Shown here one piece after another: positions 1 to 5,238 of a DNA stretch of 5,238 nt. The position numbers and the translations under genes are program-made. The notes beneath the pieces are model-generated. The model had not been told where the DNA came from and did no database searches. It worked only from the letters and a program-made list of their open reading frames with translations. Source of the DNA: 66-474 sp051962095 (lineage in GTDB: Bacteria > Pseudomonadota > Gammaproteobacteria > Xanthomonadales > Rhodanobacteraceae); contig JBQCCP010000023.1 of assembly GCA_051962095.1 (NCBI GenBank), forward strand, positions 1 through 5,238, given 5' to 3'. Numbering within the stretch: the stretch's first letter is position 1; each line of letters begins with the position of its first letter.

Positions 1-1
1 C

Positions 2-424
2 AACGCCGACCAGACCATCGAGCGCATCCTCAATTTCTTCCCCGAGGCCGCGCACAAGAACATCCTGATGAACCTGGCGCTGAACCTGAAGGCGATCATT
101 TCCCAGCGCCTGGTGGTCGGCAAGGACGGCCGCCGCCGTCCGGCGGTCGAGGTGCTGATCAACACGCCGCACATTCGCGATCTGTTGCGCCGCGGCGAGG
201 TGCACGAGATCAAGCTGGCGATGGAGCGCAGCCTGGAGGAAGGCATGCAGACTTTCGACCAGTCTCTGTTCCGGCTCTACAAGGAAGGCACGATCGACCT
301 CGAGGAAGCACTGTCGAAGGCCGACTCGCGCGACGGTCTCGCGCTGAAGATCCGGCTTGCCGAAGGCGCCAGCGGTACCGACCTGCCACAGGACGATCCC
401 TACGGGCTCGGGGTTTCGATGTGA
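2..424 (+). CDS. pilU: PilU, type IV pilus retraction ATPase (C-terminal part)
   Basis: This is the 3' end of an open frame entering from the left edge; 140 residues are visible before the TGA stop. PilU is the accessory retraction ATPase that works with PilT at the cytoplasmic base of the type IV pilus, in twitching motility. The fragment opens with NADQTIERILNFFPE, the stretch just after the His-box region in PilT/PilU ATPases. It continues with an LALNLKAIISQRLV segment, then EVLINTPHIRDLLRRGEVHEIK and EEGMQTFDQSLF. The tail carries a DSRDGLALKIRL stretch typical of PilU. The Walker A and B motifs lie upstream, outside the window. PilU is preferred over PilT because of the GMQTFDQ block followed by the acidic EEAL-ADSRDGLALK end; this rests on remembered family sequences. 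No clear intrinsic terminator follows, only the palindromic repeat pair that starts about 35 bases downstream. Confidence 0.9.
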   Translation, partial: NADQTIERILNFFPEAAHKNILMNLALNLKAIISQRLVVGKDGRRRPAVEVLINTPHIRDLLRRGEVHEIKLAMERSLEEGMQTFDQSLFRLYKEGTIDLEEALSKADSRDGLALKIRLAEGASGTDLPQDDPYGLGVSM

Positions 425-458
425 CCGCTTGCTGTATCGCCCGTCCTGCGCCCTCGTC

Positions 459-587
459 GTCATTCCGGACGCGCGCAGCGCGATCCGGAATCGGTTTTCA
501 CACGTAGCTCCTGGACTGAACCGCTCCGGGCGAACAAAACCGATTCCGGATTCCGCTCACGCGGAGCGCGAGCGGCCCCGGAATGAC
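459..587. repeat. Inverted pair of REP-like palindromic units (BIME-like element) between convergent genes
   Basis: Two copies of a short palindromic unit face each other. The left unit (459-498) begins GTCATTCCGG and ends ATCCGGAATCGGTTTT. The right unit (536-587) is the reverse: it begins AAAACCGATTCCGGAT and ends CCGGAATGAC. The 16-base inner arms (483-498 and 536-551) are perfect reverse complements across a 37-base spacer, and the 10-base outer arms (459-468 and 578-587) also match perfectly. Each unit folds on itself through ATTCCGGA/TCCGGAAT-type arms, with a divergent GC-rich core (left about 14 bases, right about 26, the right core with its own CCGCTC/GAGCGG pairing at 553-558 and 570-575). 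Placement between the 3' ends of two convergent genes is typical of BIMEs, where the hairpins can protect mRNA ends or limit read-through. Dispersed copies elsewhere in the genome are expected but cannot be seen here. The rest of 425-685 shows nothing else recognisable. Confidence 0.75.
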
Positions 588-685
588 AAGATTGTTGATG
601 AGTGTCGTTCGGCTCGCCTCAACAGGAAGCGGATAGGCGCGCGACGGGCGTCATCCTTTGTGACGGCTGCTCAGGAGGCAAGTGC

Positions 686-2068
686 TCACACAACGCGCGC
701 GAGTTCGGCCGCTACCTCTTTCGCCGCAGCGAGCGTCTGCGCAATGTCGTCGCGGGTGTGCGCGGTCGAGACGAACAGGTTTTCGTACGCGCCGGGGTGG
801 AACAGCACGCCCTTGCTGAGCATGCCGCGCCACCAGCGGTCGAACAGCTTCTGGTCGGCGTGGCGTTCGGCGTCGCGGTAGTTGTGGATGGGCTCGCGCG
901 CGAACCAGACCTGCATCAGCGGCCCCACGCCCACCACGTACGCGGGCAGGCCCGCTTCGTGCAGCACGCGGCCCAGGCCAAGGCGCAGTTCGTCCGAAAT
1001 CGCATCGAGCTTCGCAAACAATCCCGGCGTGGCCAGTTCATCCAGCGCGGCATTGGCCGCCGCGATGGCGATGCCGTTGGCGGCGTAGGTGCCCGCCATC
1101 GAGACCGTGCCGTTGGCGACCAGCGCCATGATGTCGGCGCGCCCGCCGCACGCGGCGACCGGGAAGCCGCCACCCAGGCCTTTCGCGAACACCGACAAGT
1201 CGGGCGTGACGCCGAGGCGCGCCTGCGCGCCGCCCAATCCGAGCCGGAACCCGGTGATCACTTCGTCGAACAGCAGCACGATGCCGTGGCGCGTGGTCAG
1301 CTCGCGCATCGCTTCGAGATAGCCCGGCTTCGGCAGGATACAGCCGGTGTTGCACATCACCGGCTCGGTGATCACGGCGGCGATCGAATCGCCTTCGCGC
1401 TCGATCGTGTCAGCCAATACTTCCGCATCGTTCCACGGCAGGATGACCAGGTTCTCTTCCACGCCGCGCGGCAGACCCGGGCCCTGCGGCACCGGCACCG
1501 GATGCGCATCGGGACCGGCCTTGGCGATGTCCGGGTGCTTGCTCCAGTACACCTGATCCGAAAAGCCGTGGTACATGCCTTCGAAACGGATGATCTTCGG
1601 CCGGCCGGTGAACGCGCGCGCGAGCCGCGTGGCATACAGCACCGCCTCGGTGCCGGTGTTGCACAGCCGCACCTGTTCCACGCACGGCACGGCCGCGATG
1701 ATCTTCTGCGCCAGCCGCGCTTCGTCTTCGGTCGGCAGCGCGAACACGGTGCCGCGCTGCTGGATGAAGTCCACCACCGCCTGCGTGACGCGCGGCGGCC
1801 GGTGGCCCAGCAGCATGGGCCCGAGGCCCAGCAGGTAATCGATGTACTCGTTGCCGTCCACATCGGTGAGGCGCGAGCCCTGCCCACTGGCCGCGAACAG
1901 CGGGTACGGCGTCCAGCCCGACCAGGTCGCGCGCGCGGTGCTGTTGACGCCGCCCGGAATGGGTCGGCAGGCGGCCTCGAACAGCTCCGCACTGCGCGGC
2001 GTGTCGAGCCCCGCCGCGAGCGAGGCGACGTCAACGGTGGAAGCCATGGCGGCCTTGGCGGAATTCAT
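686..2068 (-). CDS. HemL-like class III PLP-dependent aminotransferase (glutamate-1-semialdehyde 2,1-aminomutase family)
   Basis: The product is 460 residues, a cytosolic fold-type I PLP enzyme of aminotransferase class III. Visible landmarks are RPIPGGVNS (about 35-43), DVDGNEYIDY (69-78), the phosphate-binding NTGTEA (137-142), FEGMYHG (162-168), TEP (234-236), the FDEVITGFR block with cofactor-binding Asp268, and AKGLGGGFP with the likely Schiff-base Lys296. GGVNS, FTGR and KIIRFEGMYHG place it in the GSA-aminomutase (HemL) branch. However, canonical proteobacterial HemL is about 425-430 residues, has NSGTEATM and carries a GKIIGGGMPVGA-like lysine motif. This protein differs at those points and carries a longer segment around 170-200. 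It may therefore be a HemL-like transaminase (beta-amino-acid transaminases are in the same branch) rather than the tetrapyrrole enzyme. The ATG at 2068 is chosen because an AGGA Shine-Dalgarno sits 5 bases upstream; a second ATG lies seven codons in. It starts 18 bases after the phosphatase stop, so co-transcription is likely. Confidence 0.9.
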   Translation of the reverse strand: MNSAKAAMASTVDVASLAAGLDTPRSAELFEAACRPIPGGVNSTARATWSGWTPYPLFAASGQGSRLTDVDGNEYIDYLLGLGPMLLGHRPPRVTQAVVDFIQQRGTVFALPTEDEARLAQKIIAAVPCVEQVRLCNTGTEAVLYATRLARAFTGRPKIIRFEGMYHGFSDQVYWSKHPDIAKAGPDAHPVPVPQGPGLPRGVEENLVILPWNDAEVLADTIEREGDSIAAVITEPVMCNTGCILPKPGYLEAMRELTTRHGIVLLFDEVITGFRLGLGGAQARLGVTPDLSVFAKGLGGGFPVAACGGRADIMALVANGTVSMAGTYAANGIAIAAANAALDELATPGLFAKLDAISDELRLGLGRVLHEAGLPAYVVGVGPLMQVWFAREPIHNYRDAERHADQKLFDRWWRGMLSKGVLFHPGAYENLFVSTAHTRDDIAQTLAAAKEVAAELARVV

Positions 2069-2073
2069 GCCTG

Positions 2074-2077
2074 TCCT
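2074..2077 (-). promoter_or_regulatory. Ribosome binding site of the aminotransferase gene
   Basis: AGGA on the minus strand lies 5 bases before the ATG at 2068, inside the 18-base gap after the phosphatase stop. It supports the first ATG as the start and independent ribosome loading on a shared transcript. Confidence 0.6.
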
Positions 2078-2086
2078 GCGGAATAT

Positions 2087-2785
2087 TCAGGGGGTGGACG
2101 CGGGCACGAGCACGCGCCGCGGCGTGTACAGTTTGCCAGTGAGCAGCGCCGGCAGCAGCCCGATCGCATCGGCAAACCCGACGATCGAGGTGTGCGGAAT
2201 CGCGGCGTGGCGGCAATGCTCGATCAGGCGATGCTTGGCGAACACGTAATCGGCCTCGCCGGCGGCGCAGAAATCCGAGGCGCCGTCACCGATCAGGAGT
2301 ACGCGGTGGTGGCGATTGTGTTCGCGCACCGCGCTCGCGCATTTGCAGTGGCCGCTGCCGATCCGGCAATGCGGATCGGAGAACGGCGTTTCAAGCTTCC
2401 ACTTGCGCGGCCCCGCCTGCACCAGCCGGTTGGCGAGGATTGGCAGGCCGTCGAGCTGGTAACGCGCCAGGATCGCGCGGATCGCGTAATCCAGCCCGTC
2501 GCTCACCACCCGCAACGACGCGCCCGCCGCCAGCGCGGCTTCCACGAACTGCGGGAACGCGGGATCGATGCGCAACGACGCAACGTGTTCGTCGATTTCT
2601 TCGCGCGAGGCGTCCAGCAGCGCGACTTGGCCGGCCATGCATTCGGCCGAGCCGATCTTGCCGGCGCGCCAGTCGCGCTCCAGCACCTGCCATTCGGGCG
2701 GTGCGAAACGGTCGAGCAGGGAGTCCGTGACGTCTTCGACGGCGATGGTGCCGTCGAAGTCACACAGGATGTTCCATCGGGTCAC
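2087..2785 (-). CDS. MtnX-like HAD-IB family phosphatase
   Basis: With a GTG start at 2785 the product is 232 residues. It belongs to the phosphoserine-phosphatase-like (IB) group of HAD phosphatases, closest in my memory to MtnX (2-hydroxy-3-keto-5-methylthiopentenyl-1-phosphate phosphatase of methionine salvage). Motif I is DFDGT at 9-13 (nucleophile Asp9, acid/base Asp11), motif II is VVSDG with Ser95, the motif III Lys is probably Lys148, and motif IV is GDGASD at 166-171. RFAPPEW (26-32) resembles the MtnX cap segment. A small Cys cluster (Cys140, Cys147, Cys149) surrounds Lys148, where MtnX proteins also have several Cys residues. The GTG is preferred because the HAD fold begins within a few residues of it and because an upstream ATG at 2821 overlaps a putative -10 element; the ribosome site is weak (GAGA). 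No other methionine-salvage gene is in view, so the substrate is open. It is the first gene of a pair with the aminotransferase. Confidence 0.85.
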   Translation of the reverse strand: MTRWNILCDFDGTIAVEDVTDSLLDRFAPPEWQVLERDWRAGKIGSAECMAGQVALLDASREEIDEHVASLRIDPAFPQFVEAALAAGASLRVVSDGLDYAIRAILARYQLDGLPILANRLVQAGPRKWKLETPFSDPHCRIGSGHCKCASAVREHNRHHRVLLIGDGASDFCAAGEADYVFAKHRLIEHCRHAAIPHTSIVGFADAIGLLPALLTGKLYTPRRVLVPASTP

Positions 2786-2812
2786 GGGAGTTCTCGGGGC
2801 ATTGCCGCAAAG

Positions 2813-2825
2813 TGGCGGCATTCTA
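2813..2825 (-). promoter_or_regulatory. Possible -10 element of the phosphatase-aminotransferase operon
   Basis: TAGAAT (minus strand, 2825 to 2820) matches the sigma70 -10 consensus at five of six positions, and an A at 2813 lies 7 bases downstream as a plausible transcription start. This would give a leader of about 28 bases before the GTG at 2785. No convincing -35 hexamer is seen at a 15-18 base spacing, so the call is weak. A 6-bp perfect hairpin (TGCCGC at 2803-2808 with GCGGCA at 2815-2820) overlaps the proposed start site. Confidence 0.3.
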
Positions 2826-2896
2826 ACGCCGGCATGCTTTCCGAACGCTTTCCCCGTGCGGCCGCGCCATCCGGCGTACGGAACCATTCAGCCGCA

Positions 2897-2985
2897 GGGT
2901 GGGCTGAGCCGAGCTTCATCCGGCGAAGCTCAACATCGGCGCCACGTCGGGCTTCCGCCGATGAAGCCGGCGTCAGCCCAACCCA
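2897..2985. repeat. Second intergenic palindromic element, an imperfect inverted pair of about 44-base units
   Basis: The outer arms are GGGTGGGCTGA (2897-2907) and TCAGCCCAACCCA (2973-2985), reverse complements apart from one extra base. Between them are two hairpins of related sequence. The first is GAGCTTC (2911-2917) with GAAGCTC (2925-2931); the second is GGCTTC (2950-2955) with GAAGCC (2963-2968). CATCGGC (2934-2940) also pairs with GCCGATG (2957-2963). The right half, reversed, aligns with the left half almost throughout, so the element is two mirror copies meeting near 2941. Its sequence is unlike the repeat at 459-587. It lies between the 3' end of the exporter operon and the 5' side of the phosphatase operon, and could act as a read-through barrier or mRNA 3'-end stabiliser. 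There is no clear U-tract of an intrinsic terminator on either strand. Confidence 0.65.
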
Positions 2986-2993
2986 CAAATCCT

Positions 2994-3914
2994 TTACGGA
3001 TGTTTCGGGAAACGCACCAGCACGCGCTGCCCAATCAGGAGCGGAGCCTCGCCCTCCTTCGCAGGCGCAAGTTCCAGCGTGCAATCGACGTCGTTCGCGA
3101 GCGCGCGTTCCAGCGGGTCCTGGGTCAATCCGGCCGGTTGCAGGACCTGTCCGACCCAGACCACGGTGGCCCGGTAGGTCGGCCCCGAGCCCGAATCGCG
3201 CACCACTTCCGCGGTCATGCCGGGGTGGACCGCGCCGGCTACGTCCACGTCGAGCTGCGCCTGCACGATGTGCGGGCGGTCGGGCAGCAGTTCGAACAGC
3301 GGCTGCGCGGACGACGCCGACACCGATTGCCCGATCGCTGCGTGGCGCATCACGACCGTGCCGGTCACCGGTGCGCGCAGCGTGGTCGCATCCATGTCGA
3401 GCTTCGCCGCGGCGGCCTTCTGTTCCGCCGCGTCCAACTCGGCCTGCGCGGCCGCCTGCCTCGCCTTCAGCGATGCCACCGCGTCGCGTGCCTGCTCTGC
3501 CGCCTCGCCGGTTGCCGCGCCCGCCTTGGCGGCCTCGGCGATGCGCGGTGCGCGCTGCTGGGCCTGCTTCAGCGATACCTGCAACTCGGCGAGTTGCGCC
3601 CTGGCCTGTCCCACGCCCGCCTTCGCGCTCGCCACCGCGATATTCGCGGCGCGTGCATCCAGCGTGGCCAGCATCTGACCGCGCTTCACGGTGTCGCCCT
3701 GCTTCACCGCGACGGATTCCAGCACCCCGTCGGTGCGCGCCGCCACCAGCACCATGCCGCCCTCGACGGCAACCTTGCCGCGCGCTACCGCCAGCCATTG
3801 CGAGGATTGCGCCGATGGCCCGGCGGAACCGCCCTGTCCGTTGCCGGACGAACAGGCGCCCAGCGCCAACGCCGTAACGGCCAATGCGATGCTGGCGCAG
3901 CGGAGGGGTTTCAC
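2994..3914 (-). CDS. HlyD/MacA-like periplasmic adaptor lipoprotein of an ABC exporter
   Basis: This 306-residue membrane fusion protein should bridge the inner-membrane permease/ATPase pair and an outer-membrane channel. A basic N-terminus and hydrophobic stretch lead to the lipobox LGAC with acylated Cys21, so it is predicted to be a lipoprotein rather than transmembrane-anchored. A split biotinyl-lipoyl domain follows: first half about 55-90 (VAVKQGDTVKRGQMLATLD), then a long Ala/Gln/Lys-rich coiled-coil hairpin about 90-175, then the second half about 177-200 (TTLRAPVTGTVV). The beta-barrel domain covers about 215-305, with an HPGMTAEV element and a final LLIGQRVLVRFP. It starts with GTG, whose bases overlap the ATPase stop (GTGA). 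The strong Shine-Dalgarno GAGGAGA upstream fixes the start. It is the last gene of the exporter operon. The substrate is unknown. Confidence 0.9.
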   Translation of the reverse strand: MKPLRCASIALAVTALALGACSSGNGQGGSAGPSAQSSQWLAVARGKVAVEGGMVLVAARTDGVLESVAVKQGDTVKRGQMLATLDARAANIAVASAKAGVGQARAQLAELQVSLKQAQQRAPRIAEAAKAGAATGEAAEQARDAVASLKARQAAAQAELDAAEQKAAAAKLDMDATTLRAPVTGTVVMRHAAIGQSVSASSAQPLFELLPDRPHIVQAQLDVDVAGAVHPGMTAEVVRDSGSGPTYRATVVWVGQVLQPAGLTQDPLERALANDVDCTLELAPAKEGEAPLLIGQRVLVRFPKHP

Positions 3915-4633
3915 GATGCGTTCTCCTCGCGGGACACGTAATCATCATGCGGCACGCGCCGGTCATTGAATATCACGCCGTCTTCCATTTCCAGCACGCG
4001 GTCGGCGTGCGTGACCAGGCGCGGATCGTGGCTGACGCACAGCACGGTGGTGTCGTGTTCGTGCGCGATGCGGCGCAGCGTGTCGATCACGATCTGGCCG
4101 TTGGCGGCATCCAGCGCGCTGGTCGGTTCGTCGGCGAAGAACAGTTCCGGTTGCTTCACCAGCGCGCGCGCAATCGCGACGCGCTGTTTTTCGCCGCCGG
4201 AAAGTTCGGCCGGCAGCAGGTGCATCCGATCGGAGAGCCCCACTTCATCCAGCGTGGCGCGGCCGCGCGCTTCGGCCGCGCGGTCGTCGATGCCCATGTA
4301 GCCGAGCGGCAGCATCACCTGTTCCAGCGCCGTAAGGGCCGGGAACAGGTTGAAGCCCTGGAACACGAAGCCGGTGTGCTGGAGGCGGAAGCGGTCGCGC
4401 GCGTGGCGATCGCCCCGGAACAAATCCTCGCCCAGCGCGATCACGCTGCCGGCGTCCGGCCGCTGCAGCCCGGACAGGATCGAAAGCAGGGTGCTCTTGC
4501 CGCAGCCGGATGGGCCAGCGATCAAGGTCAGGCGTCCAGCGTCGACGCTCAGCGACAGCCCGCGCAGCACTTCCGTGCGCACCTTGCCGCTGGTGTAGCC
4601 CATGCACAAATCGCGGGCGACCAGGGCGCTCAC
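3911..4633 (-). CDS. ABC exporter ATPase, MacB/LolD/DevA type
   Basis: A complete 240-residue nucleotide-binding subunit that powers the neighbouring FtsX-like permease from the cytoplasmic side. Walker A is GPSGCGKST (40-48), the Q-loop Gln is 92 (FVFQGFNLFPALTALEQV), the signature is LSGGE (144-148), Walker B is LFFADEP (164-170), the D-loop SALD is 172-175 and the switch His is 202 (VSHDPR). All catalytic elements are intact. The FQ-FNL-P-LTALENV-like block and the short length are typical of the MacB/LolD/FtsE group, whose permeases have the FtsX fold. The GTG at 4633 is chosen because it overlaps the permease TGA (GTGA) and because family N-termini begin just before the first strand; an ATG ten codons later would cut into that strand. 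The gene also overlaps the adaptor start by 4 bases, giving an operon order of permease, ATPase, adaptor. Confidence 0.92.
   Translation of the reverse strand: MSALVARDLCMGYTSGKVRTEVLRGLSLSVDAGRLTLIAGPSGCGKSTLLSILSGLQRPDAGSVIALGEDLFRGDRHARDRFRLQHTGFVFQGFNLFPALTALEQVMLPLGYMGIDDRAAEARGRATLDEVGLSDRMHLLPAELSGGEKQRVAIARALVKQPELFFADEPTSALDAANGQIVIDTLRRIAHEHDTTVLCVSHDPRLVTHADRVLEMEDGVIFNDRRVPHDDYVSREENAS
3922..3928 (-). promoter_or_regulatory. Ribosome binding site of the adaptor gene, inside the ATPase coding end
   Basis: GAGGAGA on the minus strand ends 7 bases before the GTG start at 3914. It lies in the last codons of the ATPase gene and decides the GTG start of the adaptor, whose first bases overlap the ATPase stop. 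This suggests coupled translation with its own strong initiation site. Confidence 0.65.
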
Positions 4634-5238
4634 CGCAGCAGCAACGCCGGATCGGCGCTCCGCAAGGCGCGCACCGCGGCGGCGCCCGATACCAGCGCGA
4701 TGCCCATCACCAGCGCCGCGCATGCGGCCCACGCGGGCAGGTTCAACTCCACCGGCACGTCCTGGAGTTTGGCGAGGCCGGTCAGGCCCAAACTCAACAG
4801 CACGCCCGCAATCAGGCCGCACACGCCGATCCATGCCGCCTGTTCCAGCACCACGCGCCGCAGCGAACCCAAGCCGACGCCGAGTGCGTGCAACGTCGCG
4901 TACTCGCGCACCGAGCCCGCGATCGCGCCCATCAGCGTCTGGCTGGTGATGGTCGCGCCGACGATGAACACCACGACCGCAAGGAAGATCACGCCGAGTC
5001 CCGCGCCGGTCTGGAACATCCAGTAGAACACCGCGCGCCGCGCGAAGCTGGACGCGGTCCACGCCGCGTAACCGTGCGCAGAGGCATCGATGCGCGCCGC
5101 CACATCGGTGGCGTTCGCGCCCGGTTTCAATTTGGCCACGTAGTACGCCACTTCCGTGCCGCCGGTGTCGTTGTCCAGCGCGCGTGCGGTATCCAGGGAC
5201 GCCACCACGTTCACGCCGCCCAGCGCGCGGATGCCGCT
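4630..5238 (-). CDS. FtsX-like ABC exporter permease (C-terminal part)
   Basis: The gene enters from the right edge; 202 residues up to the TGA are visible, and the N-terminal membrane helix and most of the periplasmic domain are missing. The fragment opens with the end of a MacB-like periplasmic domain (NVVASLDTARAL, about 10-21, and VAKLKPGANATDVAARI, about 34-50). Three hydrophobic segments follow at about 77-99, 136-156 and 169-189, separated by a cytoplasmic REYATLHALGVG loop (111-122) typical of FtsX permeases. It ends with a short RSADPALLLR tail, also characteristic. This matches the usual four-helix FtsX/MacB topology with the first helix outside the window. Together with the separate ATPase and adaptor, it resembles DevC of DevBCA exporters or a split MacB. 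The 4-base overlap with the ATPase start indicates translational coupling. The substrate is unknown. Confidence 0.88.
   Translation of the reverse strand, partial: SGIRALGGVNVVASLDTARALDNDTGGTEVAYYVAKLKPGANATDVAARIDASAHGYAAWTASSFARRAVFYWMFQTGAGLGVIFLAVVVFIVGATITSQTLMGAIAGSVREYATLHALGVGLGSLRRVVLEQAAWIGVCGLIAGVLLSLGLTGLAKLQDVPVELNLPAWAACAALVMGIALVSGAAAVRALRSADPALLLR

Noticed and set aside
459..587. CRISPR array or IS element explanation for the repeat pair
   Set aside because: There are only two units, they are inverted rather than direct, and there is no spacer series, transposase or target duplication.
2786..2887. N-terminal extension of the phosphatase back to 2887
   Set aside because: The extra residues resemble no HAD N-terminus, include the putative promoter region, and are unnecessary because the fold starts at the GTG at 2785.
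602..3877. A very long open frame (1091 codons) on the plus strand
   Set aside because: It runs antisense to three well-supported genes. Its protein is low-complexity Arg/Ala/Pro/His-rich with no recognisable domain. Long antisense frames are expected opposite GC-rich genes with G/C third positions.
2568..3941. A 457-codon open frame on the plus strand spanning an intergenic gap
   Set aside because: It covers the phosphatase 5' end, the repeat element and the adaptor gene in antisense. It has no domain signals and is interrupted by nothing only because of high GC.
3884..5026. A 380-codon open frame on the plus strand
   Set aside because: It is fully antisense to the intact ABC ATPase and permease genes, and its composition is that of a shadow frame.
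3911..5062. A 383-codon version of the ABC ATPase with a long N-terminal extension
   Set aside because: The extension is an out-of-frame reading of the permease gene and is Arg/Gly-rich. The ATPase proper starts at the GTG at 4633, which overlaps the permease stop.

Overview
This is a GC-rich window (no exact GC value was computed) whose codons mostly end in G or C. It comes from a bacterium that has type IV pili and Gram-negative style lipoproteins. The C-terminus of a PilU-type retraction ATPase and the overall gene style suggest a gammaproteobacterium, most likely of the Xanthomonadales/Rhodanobacteraceae type. The taxonomic placement is inference from remembered protein resemblance; no search was run.

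Layout, left to right. Positions 2-424 (+) hold the last 140 residues of PilU. Positions 425-685 lie between convergent genes, have no gene, and carry an inverted pair of short palindromic repeats (459-587). Positions 686-2785 (-) hold a compact two-gene operon: an MtnX-like HAD-IB phosphatase (2087-2785, GTG start), then 18 bases later a HemL-like class III PLP aminotransferase (686-2068). Positions 2786-2993 are intergenic, with a possible -10 element close to the phosphatase start and a second, unrelated inverted-pair repeat (2897-2985). Positions 2994-5238 (-) hold a tripartite ABC exporter operon. It reads permease (partial, entering from the right edge), ATPase, then periplasmic adaptor lipoprotein, and both internal junctions are 4-base GTGA stop/start overlaps.

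How the genes work together. The FtsX-like permease and the MacB/LolD/DevA-type ATPase should form an inner-membrane exporter or mechanotransmitter. The HlyD-like lipoprotein adaptor would link it to an outer-membrane channel such as a TolC homologue, which is not in the window. The phosphatase and aminotransferase are probably co-transcribed and may act in one small-molecule pathway, but the substrate cannot be read from sequence. PilU is separate and belongs to the twitching-motility machinery.

Most of the window is ordinary housekeeping or accessory sequence. I see no phage, IS element, CRISPR array, tRNA or rRNA, and no clear sign of an undescribed system. The points most worth a second look are the phosphatase/aminotransferase pair and the two different palindromic repeat pairs, one in each intergenic gap.
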